7,309 nucleotides of DNA from contig JAHFEI010000094.1 of assembly GCA_023248615.1 (NCBI GenBank), forward strand, positions 1 through 7,309, written 5' to 3'. Source of the DNA: Nitrospinales bacterium. Lineage in GTDB: Bacteria; Nitrospinota_A; UBA7883; JACRGQ01. The position numbers were made by a program, and so were the translations under genes. Of the stretch, positions 6,262 to 7,309 are shown piece after piece (positions within the stretch are counted from its first letter, which is position 1; every line of letters begins with the position of its first letter). The notes beneath the pieces are model-generated. The model ran no database searches. It was not told where the DNA came from and saw only the letters and a program-made list of their open reading frames with translations.

Positions 6262-7309
6262 CTAAACCCCTATCTTTGTAAGGCATTGGCGCCAGGCGCT
6301 GATGTCCCCTAGGACTTCCATCCCAACGGAGTAGTTCGCGTCGCCCAGTTCCTTTGCGGCGCGGCAAAGGAAGGAAAGGGACTTAAACTCTTCCTTGCCT
6401 CCCATGGTATGCACCTTGGCGGGAATAGTTTCTCCCGGACTGAGTTTGGAAGATACTTTCCCTTTAAATCCGGAATTGCTTACATCCTCAATTACGCAAG
6501 GAGTCCACCGCCCGTTGATTTTCAGGTCTATGTATTGGATTCCGCCGCGTGGCGTATAGACCGGCACAAGAGTCAACATAAACCGGCGGCTCTTGCGCTT
6601 CTCAGCTGGATGCGGCTCCTCGGCCTCGCTATAGCTACGCACCTGGTTCCTGCCGGAACATTTGGCAAGATAGAGAGCCCTATCGGCGCTGGAGATAAGC
6701 TCCGCAACACTCAATCCGCATTGCGGGAATATGGACACGCCGATAGAGATGGTCACAGGGCGGCGTTTCTTCCCTCTTCCCACAAAAATGGATTTTTCCA
6801 CGCGGCTACGCAATTTCTCGGCTGTAAACATCGCCTCCTCAAGCCCGCCTTCGGCGAGAAGGATTACAAACTCCTCGCCACCGTACCGCGCAGCCAGGTC
6901 TCCCTTGCGAATATTGTCGTTCATCAAAGTTCCAAGAGATTTTAATACCCTGTCGCCAGCCGGGTGTCCAAAATGGTCGTTGACCAATTTGAAATTGTCG
7001 ACGTCAATAATAAGCAAGCCGAACGGTTTTGATGTGCGTAGCGTATTGCTTAAAGTTTTCTCCATCGTCGTAACAAAATATCTCCGTGAGTAGAGACCGG
7101 TCAGGTCGTCCATTATCGCCTGCGTCTCCATTTCCCTGAATATCAGCGCTTTTTCAATTGCGCTGGCGACGTGCCTTGCCCCCGCTTCAAAAAAAAGCAC
7201 GTCATTTGGCTCGAACGAGTCCGCCTTGTGCCTATGTATGTTGAATACCCCCATGACCTTGCCCTGCCGGTCTTTCAGAGGAATGCTTAAAAGCGCGCCT
7301 GTGCCCTTG
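6262..7309 (-). CDS. GAF-GGDEF-PilZ diguanylate cyclase (N-terminus beyond window)
   Basis: The frame is open to the right edge, upstream of the first visible ATG (7252-7254), and the codons there encode the end of a GAF domain (IPLKDRQGKVMGVFNIHR, then a helix with FFEAGARHVASAIEKA). The gene therefore begins outside; 348 residues are visible. Numbered from that internal Met, a GGDEF domain covers about 48-207: DDLTGLYSRRYF, metal-binding D84, GGEEF at 125-129 (bases 6868-6882), and an inhibitory I-site R116-x-x-D119 five residues before the signature. It should make c-di-GMP from two GTP, with product inhibition. A PilZ domain follows at about 218-325, with R220-x-x-x-R224 and D257-x-S259-x-x-G262, the two c-di-GMP-binding motifs. 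GAF probably senses a small ligand or mediates dimerisation. No membrane segment is seen in the visible part. The 192-nt gap to the adaptor gene and its own -10-like box suggest separate transcription. Confidence 0.93.
   Translation of the reverse strand, partial: KGTGALLSIPLKDRQGKVMGVFNIHRHKADSFEPNDVLFFEAGARHVASAIEKALIFREMETQAIMDDLTGLYSRRYFVTTMEKTLSNTLRTSKPFGLLIIDVDNFKLVNDHFGHPAGDRVLKSLGTLMNDNIRKGDLAARYGGEEFVILLAEGGLEEAMFTAEKLRSRVEKSIFVGRGKKRRPVTISIGVSIFPQCGLSVAELISSADRALYLAKCSGRNQVRSYSEAEEPHPAEKRKSRRFMLTLVPVYTPRGGIQYIDLKINGRWTPCVIEDVSNSGFKGKVSSKLSPGETIPAKVHTMGGKEEFKSLSFLCRAAKELGDANYSVGMEVLGDISAWRQCLTKIGV

Noticed and set aside
6251..6270. GGGG/CCCC pairing around the GGDEF stop codon as a terminator
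   Set aside because: The arms are mismatched past the G-C pairs, the stem overlaps the stop codon, and no T tract follows.

Overview
The window carries seven protein genes of a Gram-negative bacterium: a signal-peptide-bearing periplasmic adaptor, an inner-membrane RND pump and a class I (CyaA-like) adenylate cyclase remnant all point that way. The lineage cannot be fixed from sequence alone. Moderately GC-rich DNA with heavy use of the Ile codon ATA (14 of 27 Ile codons in the gene at 591-1619), together with class I cyclase, receiver-TPR and GAF-GGDEF-PilZ proteins, is more suggestive of an environmental Desulfobacterota-, Nitrospinota- or Nitrospirota-like organism than of an enteric one. 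This is inference.

Left block, + strand (1-1893). Three closely spaced genes run rightward: the C-terminal part of a probable class I adenylate cyclase (cut by the window edge), a CheY-like receiver fused to TPR repeats whose receiver has lost its phospho-acceptor Asp and conserved Lys, and a small UPF0213/YhbQ-type GIY-YIG nuclease-domain protein. Gaps of 30 and 4 nt make co-transcription likely.

Middle block, - strand (6069 down to 1941). This is a compact export operon: a short periplasmic adaptor (MFP/HlyD type) with a Sec signal peptide, a full-length RND permease starting at GTG 6 nt after the adaptor stop, and a 70-residue two-helix membrane protein that overlaps the permease end by 11 nt. 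No outer-membrane TolC-like gene is visible. The adaptor ends right after its beta-barrel region, so it lacks the usual membrane-proximal domain. Its UAG stop lies in the same frame as the permease. The two blocks converge on a 47-nt gap without a convincing terminator.

Right block, - strand (7309 down to 6262). A gene cut by the right edge encodes the end of a GAF domain, a GGDEF diguanylate cyclase domain with intact active site and I-site, and a C-terminal PilZ domain with both c-di-GMP-binding motifs. Between it and the export operon lies a 192-nt gap with a perfect TATAAT hexamer, two inverted repeats and several GGGATT words, which is the likely control region of the pump operon.

No RNA gene, CRISPR array, insertion sequence or phage gene was seen. 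The most noteworthy items are the degenerate receiver-TPR protein, the single-chain c-di-GMP synthase plus PilZ sensor, and the unusual adaptor/permease/small-protein arrangement of the pump operon.
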